DNA of 64,000 bases from Gammaproteobacteria bacterium (GCA_012728415.1 JAAYFD010000025.1:52948-116947); one strand, 5' to 3'; shown: positions 10,880-22,374, counted from the stretch's first letter. A program made the numbers and translations. The notes: generated by a model from the letters alone, not told the origin.

Positions 10880-11410
10880 CTACCGGTCAGATTTGCCCTT
10901 GGCCGTATATTTCTTTTCCATTTCGAGCAGCTTGAGTTTGCGGTCAACGCCCCAGCGGTAGCCGGAGATACCCCCATCGCTGCGTATTACACGGTGACAG
11001 GCGACCGCAAGAGCTACCGGGTTGCTGGCGCCGGCCCGGGCCACAGCGCGTACTGCTTTGGGTTGGCCTATACGCTGGGCCACCTCGCTGTAACTCAGAG
11101 TGCTGCCCAGCGGGATATGCTGCAGTACGTCCCAGACCTTCATCTGGAATTCGGTACCCTGCAGGTGTAACTTCAGCTTCAGCTCGTGGTCCGGCCGGTC
11201 CAGAAAGTCGGCAACTTTCTTCAGAATATCCAGAGTTTGTTTATCCCCGTCTTCCAGCAAATGCTGTTTCGGAAAACGCTTTTTAAGGTCGGCACGCAGC
11301 TCGTCTGTGCTGTCACCAAGCAGGATTGCACAGACGCCCTGCCCGTCACGGGCCACCAGCAGTGCGGCAAACGGGTGACTTTGTACTGCAAAGTGAATAG
11401 AGTCGGACAT
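10880..11410 (-). CDS. ogt: Methylated-DNA--protein-cysteine S-methyltransferase (MGMT/Ogt)
   Basis: PVALAVACHRVIRSDGGISGYRWG: PCHR-like motif (ACHRV), 176 aa. Confidence 0.85.
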   Translation of the reverse strand: MSDSIHFAVQSHPFAALLVARDGQGVCAILLGDSTDELRADLKKRFPKQHLLEDGDKQTLDILKKVADFLDRPDHELKLKLHLQGTEFQMKVWDVLQHIPLGSTLSYSEVAQRIGQPKAVRAVARAGASNPVALAVACHRVIRSDGGISGYRWGVDRKLKLLEMEKKYTAKGKSDR

Positions 11411-11500
11411 GGTATAGCCTCCGGAAATTTATGCCTGGGCCTACCTTACTGCTGCAGGCGGCCGCGGGGCAATTCTCTTTGAAGTGTATAGGAGATCATC

Positions 11501-11674
11501 ATGGCTACCTTGCTGGAAAAGCCCGAACCACCCGGCGACTATGATTGTTGTGAAAGTGCGTGTGAGCCTTGTGTCTGGGACTTTTATTATGAAGAGCTGG
11601 CTGCCTGGCAGAAGCAGCAACAGGAGTTGAAAGCGGCTGCCGACGGAATGAAAGATGACGACGGAGACGGGTGA
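11501..11674 (+). CDS. Small oxidoreductase-like (PF09791-type) Cys-rich protein, 57 aa
   Basis: Below ORF-track cutoff; ATG at 11501: MATLLEKPEPPGDYDCCESACEPCVWDFYYEELAAWQKQQQELKAAADGMKDDDGDG*; SD AGGAG upstream. Confidence 0.7.
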   Translation: MATLLEKPEPPGDYDCCESACEPCVWDFYYEELAAWQKQQQELKAAADGMKDDDGDG

Positions 11675-11675
11675 T

Positions 11676-11894
11676 ATGGCCAAAGGCTGGGGATCGGAAG
11701 ACGCAGCAACCGAGCAGATGCAGGACACGCTGGAGGATGCGGTCAAGCGGGTGCGTAGCCGCCTGCCATCAGGAGTCAGTGCTGAGCACTGCGACGAGTG
11801 TGGAGAACGGATTCCGGAGGGCAGGCGCAGAGCGTTGCCAGGCGTGAGTTTGTGCGTGTCTTGCCAGGAAAGGCTGGATCGCGACGCACGCTGA
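11676..11894 (+). CDS. DksA/TraR C4-type zinc-finger protein (short, YbiI-like)
   Basis: EHCDECGERIPEGRRRALPGVSLCVSCQERLD. Confidence 0.82.
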   Translation: MAKGWGSEDAATEQMQDTLEDAVKRVRSRLPSGVSAEHCDECGERIPEGRRRALPGVSLCVSCQERLDRDAR

Positions 11895-11939
11895 GTCAAT
11901 GGCAAAGCAGCAAGGCCAGGGTATCGTTAATGTCTCTGG

Positions 11940-12140
11940 CTAGCCGGCCACGGGTGGTGTGCGCGGCAACCAGACAATCATGGCCGCGCAAAACAGGGCT
12001 AGCAGGATGACAAACCAGACGAAGCGGGCAATTCCCTTTTGCTTGCGCTTTTCTTGTTCTTTGGGCAGGGCCATGCCGCACTGCTTGCAGTTGGTCAGAC
12101 CGGACGGGTTTTCTTCCTGGCAAAACAGGCAAACGGCCAT
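11940..12140 (-). CDS. dnrP: DnrP-like protein (zinc ribbon plus C-terminal TM)
   Basis: MAVCLFCQEENPSGLTNCKQCGMALP... followed by a TM helix; adjacent to dnr-like regulator. Confidence 0.6.
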   Translation of the reverse strand: MAVCLFCQEENPSGLTNCKQCGMALPKEQEKRKQKGIARFVWFVILLALFCAAMIVWLPRTPPVAG

Positions 12141-12231
12141 GATGCACTCCTTTGATACGCAAGATTGCAGGCGAACAACATAACTGCAGCCATGAGGTAG
12201 CATGCTTGATGGCAATCAAGCACCGGCTGGT

Positions 12232-12921
12232 CTACTCGTAGTTTTCGAGCCGGTCACGGTCCAGAATGCAAATCAGTCGACCTTCTACACGGATAATACC
12301 TTCATGGCTCAGATGATGGATAATGCGGGAGAAGGTTTCTGGTTGAATTGATAGCTGGCCGGCGATCAGCCGCTTGGCAATCGGCAACTCGAAACTGGGT
12401 GTATCACAGCTGCTGCATGAACGCAGGGCCTGTGATAGCAGGTAGCGGATCACGCGGTGCGTGGCGTTTTTTAATGACAGAATTTCGATTTCGTTGATAC
12501 GTGTATGCAGGCGGATCGATAGCGCAGCCAGCAATGCACTGGCCAGCTCCTGATTTTCACGGATCAGTCCCATATAGGCCGAGTTGGACAGCAGCAGCAG
12601 CTGGGTTGGTGCAACCGCCTGGGCCGTTGCGACGTAGTTTTTGGTGTCCATGAACATCATGGCTTCGGCAAAGGTTTTACGATCACCAATGACTTCAAAG
12701 ACTTTTTCTTGCCCGTCAGGGGTCAGTCGGTAAATCTTGATGCTGCCGGAGATGACAAAGCCAAAGTGCTGACAGGGATCACCCTGGCGAAAAACGTATT
12801 CATCCTTGCTGAGGTTGGCCAGCTGGCTTTCTTCCAGCAGCTTGCCCAGTTGGCTTTCGGACAAGGGCTGAAACAGATGGTGCTCCCGCAGGATTCGTTG
12901 ATGTAAGGGATGTGGTTCCAT
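12232..12921 (-). CDS. dnr: Crp/Fnr-family regulator, DNR-like (no N-terminal Fe-S cysteine cluster)
   Basis: cNMP-binding fold plus C-terminal HTH (SIQPETFSRIIHHLSHEGII); lacks the N-terminal Cys motif of FNR/ANR. Confidence 0.78.
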   Translation of the reverse strand: MEPHPLHQRILREHHLFQPLSESQLGKLLEESQLANLSKDEYVFRQGDPCQHFGFVISGSIKIYRLTPDGQEKVFEVIGDRKTFAEAMMFMDTKNYVATAQAVAPTQLLLLSNSAYMGLIRENQELASALLAALSIRLHTRINEIEILSLKNATHRVIRYLLSQALRSCSSCDTPSFELPIAKRLIAGQLSIQPETFSRIIHHLSHEGIIRVEGRLICILDRDRLENYE

Positions 12922-13010
12922 GAACTGCTCTCGAATTAATAACAGCTATTACAATATGGCTGACTTGGAAGAGTAGCACAAACCGCAGCACTTAGAGAGA
13001 ACGCCAATTA

Positions 13011-13562
13011 TTACTGCCAGTTGCAGAAGCAGCCGCTAGCCAGGGTATTGCCCATCGCAACCGGTCGCCCTTGCCGCAAGGCTTCCAGAATTGGCTCTAT
13101 AAAACTGTTGCTGGACGTACAGACCGCGCCTTCACTGTATGGCCCGAAGTAGGCCAGTTGGCCATAATGGTCAAAAATGGCCACAGCAGGGCTGGCAGGC
13201 AGCTGCTCGCTGCCAGTCATGCGGGTGATGGGTTGCATGCGCTGTAGTGGCCCGGGCAGCTGACCGCGACTGCCGCTTTTCTGTACATGGTAAAACTGTA
13301 CGTCATCGGCAAACTCGTGCATGATTTCGGCAAGGTGTTGCTGATTCCCGGCATTGCACGGGCAGGCCGGCTCCCAGAAGTGCACCAGCCGTATGGGTCC
13401 TTCGCCAGCCAATTCATCAGGTAGCTGTAACCCGTTACCCAAAAAAAGCGTATCAGACATGTCAAAGGGGCGAATATAGCGTGCCTGATACCACCATAAA
13501 GCAGTTAGCATGATTGTAATCCAGGTGAGCAGGAGCAGGGTGATAAATGCTTTTTTCTGCAT
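13011..13562 (-). CDS. DUF6436-type membrane-anchored thioredoxin-like protein
   Basis: N-terminal TM, VHFWEPACPCNAGNQQH, C-terminal GCFCNWQ. Confidence 0.65.
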   Translation of the reverse strand: MQKKAFITLLLLTWITIMLTALWWYQARYIRPFDMSDTLFLGNGLQLPDELAGEGPIRLVHFWEPACPCNAGNQQHLAEIMHEFADDVQFYHVQKSGSRGQLPGPLQRMQPITRMTGSEQLPASPAVAIFDHYGQLAYFGPYSEGAVCTSSNSFIEPILEALRQGRPVAMGNTLASGCFCNWQ

Positions 13563-13676
13563 GGGTGTAGACAGGGTGGTCAGCTACTACGTATTTTGGT
13601 TGCATGGGGTACACACCCCAGACTGCCATGCGGCCGTCTGAAAGACTAGATGCTAATTGTCGCAGGTATAGATATC

Positions 13677-14624
13677 ATGAGTCAGGTGTTTCCCGCTGCA
13701 CATACAGACTGGATGCAGGCAGACTCATTGTCACCCATTTTTGAGGCCGGACCCGAACCAGACTGGGTTAAGCACTGGAGGGCTTATTACGGGATTGACT
13801 TTTCCGCCGCCAGTGCAGCAGTTGAACAGCAGCTGGGCTCGCTCGATGTTGGTGGCTACCGGCTGGCGGTACAGCTGTATCGTCAACGGCGGACAGAACG
13901 CGGCACCTGCATCGTGCTGCATGGCTATTACGACCACATGGGACTGTATGGTCACCTGTATGGCTGGCTGCTGGAACAGGGATTTAATGTGCTGACGTGC
14001 GATTTGCCCGGTCACGGGCTATCTTCAGGGGCGCGGGCCAGCATAGGTTCTTTTGCTGAATATCAGCACGTACTCAAGGCACTGCATGAGCTGGTGACGC
14101 CCTTACGCCTGTCGCTGCCGGTGCACGTGATCGGCCAGAGTACCGGAGCTGCTATCGCTTTGGAGCTGGCCCTGAATGATTGGCCGCAAGGCCTGGGTCA
14201 GCTGGTACTGCTGGCACCATTGGTCAGGCCGAGAGCCTGGCGGCAGTCCCACTTGCTGTATCAGGGGCTCAAACCGTTTGTGCAGCACATACCGCGCCGG
14301 CGTTCACTCAATTCGGGAGACCAGCAGTTCATTGACTTTTTGCAACAGGACCCATTGCAGGCGCAAGTACTGCCCACGGCCTGGGTTGGGGCATTGGCCG
14401 ACTGGATCCCGCATATTGAACAGGCTGGCCGTTCGGCGGTGTCACCGATTATTGTGCAGGGCGATGCTGACCGTACAGTTGACTGGAAGCATAACCTCCG
14501 GGTGCTGGAGGAAAAGTTTACCAGCCCGCGCGTACAGATTCTTCCGGGCGCGCAGCATCACCTGGTCAATGAACTGGAGCATTATCGCAAACAGGGTTTC
14601 GAGTTCATTGGTCGCTATCTTTGA
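13677..14624 (+). CDS. Alpha/beta hydrolase (serine aminopeptidase S33 / lysophospholipase type)
   Basis: VLHGYYDHMGLYGHL, GQSTGAA nucleophile elbow. Confidence 0.82.
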   Translation: MSQVFPAAHTDWMQADSLSPIFEAGPEPDWVKHWRAYYGIDFSAASAAVEQQLGSLDVGGYRLAVQLYRQRRTERGTCIVLHGYYDHMGLYGHLYGWLLEQGFNVLTCDLPGHGLSSGARASIGSFAEYQHVLKALHELVTPLRLSLPVHVIGQSTGAAIALELALNDWPQGLGQLVLLAPLVRPRAWRQSHLLYQGLKPFVQHIPRRRSLNSGDQQFIDFLQQDPLQAQVLPTAWVGALADWIPHIEQAGRSAVSPIIVQGDADRTVDWKHNLRVLEEKFTSPRVQILPGAQHHLVNELEHYRKQGFEFIGRYL

Positions 14625-14762
14625 CATTTGTATATGGTTCGGTTGACCGCACTGGTACAGCTTATGCCGTTGAGGAGCCGGTATTGCGCTATTAACAACT
14701 GACCCAACGCTCAGGCCGGCTAGCCAGCTGCACGGATCGTCAAGGATCTGTTTATTCAGATG

Positions 14763-14790
14763 CAAAAAGGGGCCGGCAGGCCCCTTTTTG
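14763..14790. terminator. Bidirectional rho-independent terminator between hydrolase and serA
   Basis: caaaaaggggccggcaggcccctttttg: GC stem with A-tract 5' and T-tract 3', between convergent genes. Confidence 0.9.
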
Positions 14791-14808
14791 CTGATCATTC
14801 TTACAGGA

Positions 14809-16044
14809 TCAGTCCGAGTATAGTACGCGGCAGCGCATGGTTCCTTCGACTTCTTGCAGCTTGTTCAGCGCCAGGTCGGAGCTGCCGGCGTCAATGTCGA
14901 TCACCACGTAGCCAACACTATCGTCGGTTTGCAGGAACTGTGCTGACACATTGATGTTGTTGTCAGCGAATACCTTGTTGATTGCCCCCATCACGCCGGG
15001 AATGTTTTTGTGGATGTGCAAAATGCGATGCTTGCCAGGGTGGGATGGCAGAGCCACTTCGGGAAAGTTGACCGAGGATACAGAGGTACCGTTGTCGCTG
15101 TATTTGACCAGTTTTTCGGCAACTTCCAGACCGATATTGGCCTGGGCTTCCTGGGTGGAGCCGCCGATGTGCGGGGTCAGGATGACGTTGTCCAGGCCAC
15201 GCAGCGGGCTGACGAATTCTTCGCCGTTGGCACGCGGTTCGACCGGGAACACGTCCACGGCAGCACCGGCCAGGTGGCCGTCCTTGATGGCAGCGGCCAG
15301 CGCATCGATAACCACTACGGTACCGCGGGCGGCATTAATCAGGATGGAGCCCTTCTTCATGGTGCGAATTTGTTTTTCGTCGATCATCCATTCGGTGGAG
15401 GGCAGCTGGGGCACATGCAGGGAGATGATGTCGGACATGGCCAGCAGCTCGTCCAGGCTGGCAACCTGGGTAGCGTTGCCCAGTGGCAGCTTGGTGACCA
15501 CATCGTAGTAAAAGACTTGCATGCCTAGCGCTTCGGCCAGCACTGACAGTTGAGTACCGATAGAACCGTAACCGATGATGCCGAGCTTTTTGCCGCGCAC
15601 CTCATAGGAGCCACTGGCGCTTTTCATCCACTCGCCGCGGTGACAGCCGGCGTTTTTTTCAGGGATGCCGCGCATCAGCATGATGGCCTGGGCCAGAACC
15701 AGCTCGGCAACCGAGCGGGTGTTGGAATAGGGTGCGTTGAAGACGGCAATACCGCGTTCACGGGCTGCATTCAGGTCAACCTGGTTGGTGCCGATGCAGA
15801 AACAGCCGACCGCGACCAGTTTTTTGGCGCAGGCGAATACGTCTTCGGTAAGCTGGGTGCGGGAGCGGATGCCAACAAAGTGGGCATCGGCAATTTTGGC
15901 TTTCAATTCATCTTCCGGCAGGGCGCCGGTGATGTACTCGATATTGGTGTAGCCCGCTGCATTCAGGGTGTCAATGGCGTTTTGGTGAACACCTTCCAGA
16001 AGCAGAAAGCGGATTTTGCTCTTTTCAAGCGAAGTTTTGCTCAT
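14809..16044 (-). CDS. serA: D-3-phosphoglycerate dehydrogenase
   Basis: MSKTSLEKSKIRFLLLEGVHQNA..., GYGSIGTQLSVLAEALGM, C-terminal ACT domain. Confidence 0.96.
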   Translation of the reverse strand: MSKTSLEKSKIRFLLLEGVHQNAIDTLNAAGYTNIEYITGALPEDELKAKIADAHFVGIRSRTQLTEDVFACAKKLVAVGCFCIGTNQVDLNAARERGIAVFNAPYSNTRSVAELVLAQAIMLMRGIPEKNAGCHRGEWMKSASGSYEVRGKKLGIIGYGSIGTQLSVLAEALGMQVFYYDVVTKLPLGNATQVASLDELLAMSDIISLHVPQLPSTEWMIDEKQIRTMKKGSILINAARGTVVVIDALAAAIKDGHLAGAAVDVFPVEPRANGEEFVSPLRGLDNVILTPHIGGSTQEAQANIGLEVAEKLVKYSDNGTSVSSVNFPEVALPSHPGKHRILHIHKNIPGVMGAINKVFADNNINVSAQFLQTDDSVGYVVIDIDAGSSDLALNKLQEVEGTMRCRVLYSD

Positions 16045-16238
16045 GATTTAAACCTGTGTCCTCAGCGAACGCTGCTCAAGGGACGGGATAAAACAAGGAT
16101 GCGAGGGCCAGACGGGTATCTCGACTATTAATACGGTGTTTTATCGCTTTTCACAGCGGTTGTCAGTAATGGTCCGTGAGATGCCGGATATTGGCAGTAT
16201 TGCTGCCGTAAGCCTGGCTGTTCCGGGACGTCTCCGCA

Positions 16239-16258
16239 AATCGTGAGAGTGCACGATT
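16239..16258. promoter_or_regulatory. Inverted repeat AATCGTG-N6-CACGATT in serA/D2HGDH divergent intergenic region
   Basis: Perfect 7-bp arms read directly. Confidence 0.55.
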
Positions 16259-16356
16259 AACAGGGCGTCCATGCTACCATAAGCGCACTAGAAAATAGCC
16301 AGTCCTGTGAGCTGAAGACTTTTCAGGTTGGCATTGAACGATATGAGAGTAATCCG

Positions 16357-17751
16357 ATGAGCGACAACGCCCTGATTGATGAACTGAAAACCCTGCTGGA
16401 TGATGGTAAATTGCTGACGGATTCCGATAGTCTGGCCAGCCATGGAATTGACTGGACCAGGCACTTCTCCCCGGCCCCGCTGGCCATTGCTTTTCCGCGC
16501 AGCATCGAACAGGTACAGGCTGTTGTTTGCTGGGCTAATGAGCGCAAGGTGGCACTGGTTCCTTCGGGTGGTCGCACCGGCCTGTCAGCGGCTGCTGTTG
16601 CTGCCCATGGCGAGGTGGTGGTGTCGTTTGACTATATGAACCAGATTCTCGGCTTCAATGAATACGACCGCACAGTGGTTTGTCAGCCCGGAGTGGTCAC
16701 CCAGCAGCTGCAGGAATTTGCCGAGGAACATGACCTTTACTATCCGGTCGATTTTGCTTCTGCCGGTTCCAGCCAGATTGGCGGCAATATCGGCACCAAT
16801 GCCGGCGGTATCAAGGTCATTCGCTACGGCATGACCCGTGACTGGGTAGCCGGTCTGAAAGTGGTCACCGGCAGCGGCGAACTGCTGGAGCTGAACAAGG
16901 ACCTGATCAAAAACGCCACCGGCTATGACCTGCGCCAACTGTTCATCGGTGCCGAGGGCACACTGGGTTTTGTTGTCGAGGCGACCATGCGCCTGACCCG
17001 CAAGCCCAACAATCTCACCGCGCTGGTACTGGGTACGCCGGACTTTGACTCCATCATGCCGGTGCTGCATGCCTTCCAGAAAGAGCTGGATCTGACCGCG
17101 TTCGAGTTTTTCTCCGACAAGGCGTTGGCCAAGGTGCTGGCCCGTGGCGATGTACCGCCGGCCTTTGATACCGAGTGCCCCTTCTACGCCTTGCTGGAGT
17201 TTGAAGCGGCCAGCGAGGAAGTGATGGAGCAGGCGTTAGGGGTGTTTGAGTACTGTATGGAGCAGGGTTGGGTGCTAGACGGTGTAATGAGCCAGAGCGA
17301 GCAGCAGCTGGAAAACCTGTGGAAGCTGCGTGAATACATTTCCGAGACTATTGCCCACTGGACTCCGTATAAAAATGACATTTCCGTCATCATCAGCAAG
17401 GTTCCCGCGTTTTTGCGTGATATCGACGAAATTGTCGCAAAAAACTACCCAGACTTTGAGGTGGTCTGGTTTGGCCACATCGGTGACGGCAACCTGCACC
17501 TGAACATCCTCAAGCCGGACGACATGGATAAAGACGAATTCTTTGCCAAGTGCGCCACGGTCAACCAATGGGTGTTTGAGACGGTACAGAAATACAACGG
17601 CTCCATCTCCGCCGAGCACGGCGTGGGCATGACCAAACGCGATTACCTGCATTACAGCCGCAGCGCGGAAGAAATTGCCATCATGAAGGCGGTCAAGGCC
17701 GTGTTTGACCCCAATGGCATTATGAATCCCGGGAAGATTTTTGCTATGTAA
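16357..17751 (+). CDS. FAD-binding oxidoreductase, D-2-hydroxyglutarate dehydrogenase type
   Basis: GGRTGLSAAAVA, SSQIGGNIGTNAGGIKVIRYG, AEHGVGMTKRDYL; divergent from serA. Confidence 0.88.
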   Translation: MSDNALIDELKTLLDDGKLLTDSDSLASHGIDWTRHFSPAPLAIAFPRSIEQVQAVVCWANERKVALVPSGGRTGLSAAAVAAHGEVVVSFDYMNQILGFNEYDRTVVCQPGVVTQQLQEFAEEHDLYYPVDFASAGSSQIGGNIGTNAGGIKVIRYGMTRDWVAGLKVVTGSGELLELNKDLIKNATGYDLRQLFIGAEGTLGFVVEATMRLTRKPNNLTALVLGTPDFDSIMPVLHAFQKELDLTAFEFFSDKALAKVLARGDVPPAFDTECPFYALLEFEAASEEVMEQALGVFEYCMEQGWVLDGVMSQSEQQLENLWKLREYISETIAHWTPYKNDISVIISKVPAFLRDIDEIVAKNYPDFEVVWFGHIGDGNLHLNILKPDDMDKDEFFAKCATVNQWVFETVQKYNGSISAEHGVGMTKRDYLHYSRSAEEIAIMKAVKAVFDPNGIMNPGKIFAM

Positions 17752-17888
17752 GGTGGGTGTTTCAGTGCGGTGTTGCCGGGCGAGTCGTGTTACATGTCTT
17801 CGCTGCGCAGCCGCAGTACAGCTTCCAGCCAGCCTGCCAACACACCGCCCGGACAAACACCATTTAATAACTGGCAAAGAGAAAAACA

Positions 17889-18557
17889 ATGAGCTACCAA
17901 CATCAATACCAGGACGGCACTAACATCCACTACCCCATGGGCAAGGTGGTTTGTGTAGGCCGCAATTACGCCGAACACGCCAAAGAATTGAACAATCCGG
18001 TTCCCGACGAGCCGCTGCTGTTTATCAAACCTGGCAGTTCGGTGGTGTGCCCGGTCAACGGTTTCATTATCCCGCAGGATCGTGGTGCCGTGCATTTTGA
18101 AATCGAAATCGCTGTGCTGATTGGCAAGCCGCTGTCCAAGCGTCCCTGTGAGGAAGAAGTGCTGGATGCCATTTCCGGTTATGCCCCGGCGCTGGATCTG
18201 ACCCTGCGTGATGTGCAAGACCAGCTGAAGAAAAAGGGTTGGCCCTGGGAAGTGGCCAAGAGTTTTGACGGGGCCTGTGTAATTGCTCCGTTCATTGTCA
18301 GCGATGCGGTAAGTGATACCACCAACATCGATGTGCGCCTCACCGTCAATGGCGAAGTGCGCCAGCAGGGTAACAGCAGTGAGATGCTTAATCCTGTGGT
18401 ACCACTGATCCAGCACATGGCATACATGTTCAGCTTGCAGCCGGGTGATGTGGTACTGACCGGCACGCCCGCTGGTGTTGGGCCGCTGCAATCGGGTGAT
18501 CAAATCCTAATGGAACTACCCGGCCAGAAATACAGCTTTGAAACTTTTGTGCGCTAG
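17889..18557 (+). CDS. Fumarylacetoacetate hydrolase family protein
   Basis: [15 protein letters not shown]...FIKPGSSVV...[13 protein letters not shown]. Confidence 0.9.
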   Translation: MSYQHQYQDGTNIHYPMGKVVCVGRNYAEHAKELNNPVPDEPLLFIKPGSSVVCPVNGFIIPQDRGAVHFEIEIAVLIGKPLSKRPCEEEVLDAISGYAPALDLTLRDVQDQLKKKGWPWEVAKSFDGACVIAPFIVSDAVSDTTNIDVRLTVNGEVRQQGNSSEMLNPVVPLIQHMAYMFSLQPGDVVLTGTPAGVGPLQSGDQILMELPGQKYSFETFVR

Positions 18558-18562
18558 CTGGC

Positions 18563-19375
18563 ATGCCTGAGTTGCCCGAAGTTGAAACGACACGCCGCGG
18601 TATTGAGCCACACTTGCTCAACCAGCAAGTCGAGCGGGTGGTGGTGCGCAATGGTCGCCTGCGCTGGCCGGTGCCGGAAGACCTGGATGTGCGCTTGTCT
18701 GGCCAGCGTATCCGCAAGGTCGAGCGCCGTGCCAAATACCTGCTGATCGGGGCCGATGCCGGCACATTGATCTGCCATCTGGGCATGTCTGGCAGCTTGC
18801 GTCTGGTGCCAGCAGGTACCACACCGGAAAAGCACGACCATGTAGATATTGAGCTGGCCAGCGGTCTGCTGCTGCGTTACACCGACCCGCGCCGTTTTGG
18901 TGCCATGCTCTGGAGCCATGCCCCCCTGTCGCACAGACTGCTGGCCAGTCTTGGGCCGGAGCCGCTGAGCGATGATTTTAACGTGGACGATCTTTACACC
19001 AAAGCCAGAGGCCGCAAGACCGCCATCAAACCGTTCATCATGGATAACGCCGTGGTGGTGGGCGTGGGCAATATTTACGCCAGTGAAGCACTCTTTGCTG
19101 CTGGCATTGATCCGCGCCGCGAGGCGGGCAGCGTAAGCAGGAAACGCTACGCAGTGCTGGTGACTGAAATCAAAAGAGTACTGGCGCGTGCCATCGAGCA
19201 GGGCGGTACCACCTTGAAGGACTTTGTGGGTGGTGATGGCAAGCCGGGCTATTTTCAGCAGCAGCTGTTTGTTTATGGCCGTGCTGGACAGCCCTGCCTG
19301 AAGTGCGGCCGCGAACTCAGTGAGGTTCGACTCGGGCAGCGCTCCAGTGTCTTTTGTGGAAAATGCCAGAGCTGA
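18563..19375 (+). CDS. mutM: Formamidopyrimidine-DNA glycosylase
   Basis: [14 protein letters not shown]..., C-terminal zinc finger [25 protein letters not shown]. Confidence 0.97.
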   Translation: MPELPEVETTRRGIEPHLLNQQVERVVVRNGRLRWPVPEDLDVRLSGQRIRKVERRAKYLLIGADAGTLICHLGMSGSLRLVPAGTTPEKHDHVDIELASGLLLRYTDPRRFGAMLWSHAPLSHRLLASLGPEPLSDDFNVDDLYTKARGRKTAIKPFIMDNAVVVGVGNIYASEALFAAGIDPRREAGSVSRKRYAVLVTEIKRVLARAIEQGGTTLKDFVGGDGKPGYFQQQLFVYGRAGQPCLKCGRELSEVRLGQRSSVFCGKCQS

Positions 19376-19564
19376 GCTGCTGGTCGGACAGCATTGATTT
19401 GAGCTGCTTTGGCCCGCCCGCCTGTCGACTATTCCGCTCGACACACGGACGGAGAAGGTGGTGGCGATTGGACCATATGTGTCGGCCGGTGCTCTGATAA
19501 ACTCCGGATTAACACTGGCTCAAGCCGGTTACCCAATTTCTTGCCAAACAATGGATTAGCAGAC

Positions 19565-21424
19565 ATGAATACACACCGGCGCTGGCTGTTGCCGTTATTG
19601 GCGGTCGCCGTACTGTCTCTGAGTTTCTGGTTCAGTGATGCCTGGTTGCGTCTGGCGTCTGGTGTGGCGCTGTTTTTGTTTGGCATGCAGTGCCTTGAGG
19701 AAGGGCTCAAGCAGCTGGCTGGCAGCCAGCTGGAGCAGTGGCTGGAACGCAGTACCGCCACCCGCATAAAAAGTTTTCTGTTTGGTGTTGGCGGCACCAT
19801 GGTGCTGCAGTCTACTACGCTGATGTCGATGCTGACGATTGCCTTTATCAGTACAGGCATGATCCAGCTGGCGGGCGGCATTGCTGTGATTCTTGGGGTG
19901 AACCTGGGGACCAGCGGCGGCATGTGGTTGCTCGCGGTGGCTGGTCAGAATATCAGCCTGAGCCCGCTGGCCATGCCGCTGCTGGTGTTCGGTGTGCTGG
20001 CACGCTTTGGTGGCAACAAGGGCGCTGCTGCTGGCCGCATCATTCTCGGCGTAGCTTTTATTTTCCTTGGTATCGAGCAGATGAAAAGCGGCTTTGCCGA
20101 CTTCGGTAATGACTGGGCACTGGGCGAACAGCTGGTGCCCGATGTAGTCGGGAAACTGATGCTGGTGTTGGCGGGCATGGCGCTGACTGCCATGCTGATG
20201 TCCAGCCATGCCACTCTGATGCTGATCCTGGCGGCACTGGCAGCCGGCCAGCTGGAGCTGTGGCAGGCAATGTCGATGGCAATTGGCGGCAGCGTAGGCA
20301 GCAGCATCAACGTTGGCGTGATGGGCTGGCTGGGTGGTAACCGGAGCGGCCAGCGGCTGGCGCTGGTACATATACTGTTCAATCTGGTCAGTGGCACTAT
20401 TACGTTTGTGTTGCTACACCCGCTGGTGTGGCTGGTACAGGCAGTGATGGGGCAGTTAGGTGCCGCGGACAACAGCCTATTGCAGCTGGCGCTGTTCCAG
20501 ACGCTATTCAATATTATTGGTGTGCTGGTGCTTTGGCCATTGCAGACGCGGCTGGCACTCTGGATGCAGAAGCTGCTGCCGGAGCGGGATGAACCCGCTG
20601 TGCTGATCAGTGCTTCCAGTACGCCATCGGTCATGCGTATACGTCAGCCGGTCACTCATGCACGTTACCTGACGGATGCAGCACTGACCGCCACTGATAC
20701 GGCCATCCGGGCTGTGGCGCTTGAGTTACAGCACCTTGGCCGGCTAAGTCTTGAGGTGATCTGTCATGCGCTGTACCAACCGGTCGAACAGTTGAGCAGC
20801 ACCCGAGTAAGCGAGTCGAGCCTGAATGCCTTGCCTGGTGATGCTGTCATGCTGGATGCGGAGGCGTTGTACCAGCTGCATATCAAGGGTGTGTATTCTG
20901 ATTTACTGGGTTTTTTCAGTCGCTTTAACCAGGAAATGGATGAGGATCAGCAGCGCAGCTGGATGACTGCTCGAGTGGCAGCATTACAGCTGGTTGATGC
21001 GGTCAAGGATGCCAAGCATTTGCAGAAAAATTTGGGCCACTATCTGCGTGATGACCGCTCGCTGGTGCACAATCACTATCTGGATCTGCGACGTCATCTT
21101 TTATGGGTGTTGCGGCAGGTGCGCGAGATGGGCAATCTTGATGTGCCCGAAGATGTCTGGTGTAGCCGGCTGGAGTGGCTGGATGGGCAGGCGGCCAAGT
21201 TTGATAGTGACTTCCGCAATCGTATCTTTGCCGAAGTGCGCAACCAGAAACTGGATAACCTGCAGGCCAGCTCGCTTATGAATGACCTGGGTTATGTCAG
21301 TCGTATTACCCAGAGCCTGCGCAATGTGTTACAGCTGGGGATGCTGGACGAAGAAGGAAACTTGCTGCGCGAAGTACGTCAGCTGGGCGCAGAAGATCAC
21401 GAATTTCCGTTGATTGACCTATAG
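19565..21424 (+). CDS. Na/Pi cotransporter family protein (NptA-like, C-terminal PhoU-like region)
   Basis: GGTMVLQSTTLMSML, LGVNLGTSGGMW, internally duplicated TM repeats; start MNTHRRWLLP at 19565. Confidence 0.85.
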   Translation: MNTHRRWLLPLLAVAVLSLSFWFSDAWLRLASGVALFLFGMQCLEEGLKQLAGSQLEQWLERSTATRIKSFLFGVGGTMVLQSTTLMSMLTIAFISTGMIQLAGGIAVILGVNLGTSGGMWLLAVAGQNISLSPLAMPLLVFGVLARFGGNKGAAAGRIILGVAFIFLGIEQMKSGFADFGNDWALGEQLVPDVVGKLMLVLAGMALTAMLMSSHATLMLILAALAAGQLELWQAMSMAIGGSVGSSINVGVMGWLGGNRSGQRLALVHILFNLVSGTITFVLLHPLVWLVQAVMGQLGAADNSLLQLALFQTLFNIIGVLVLWPLQTRLALWMQKLLPERDEPAVLISASSTPSVMRIRQPVTHARYLTDAALTATDTAIRAVALELQHLGRLSLEVICHALYQPVEQLSSTRVSESSLNALPGDAVMLDAEALYQLHIKGVYSDLLGFFSRFNQEMDEDQQRSWMTARVAALQLVDAVKDAKHLQKNLGHYLRDDRSLVHNHYLDLRRHLLWVLRQVREMGNLDVPEDVWCSRLEWLDGQAAKFDSDFRNRIFAEVRNQKLDNLQASSLMNDLGYVSRITQSLRNVLQLGMLDEEGNLLREVRQLGAEDHEFPLIDL

Positions 21425-21482
21425 AAAGCCGCGATCTGATGGCAGCCGGTTTACAGCATTCCGAGAGGTTTTGGGCGAAAAC

Positions 21483-22322
<840 letters not shown>

Positions 22323-22374
22323 TTAGCTCATTCGGGCAGGGCAGGGCAAAAAATGTAACTGCACACGATGGCTG

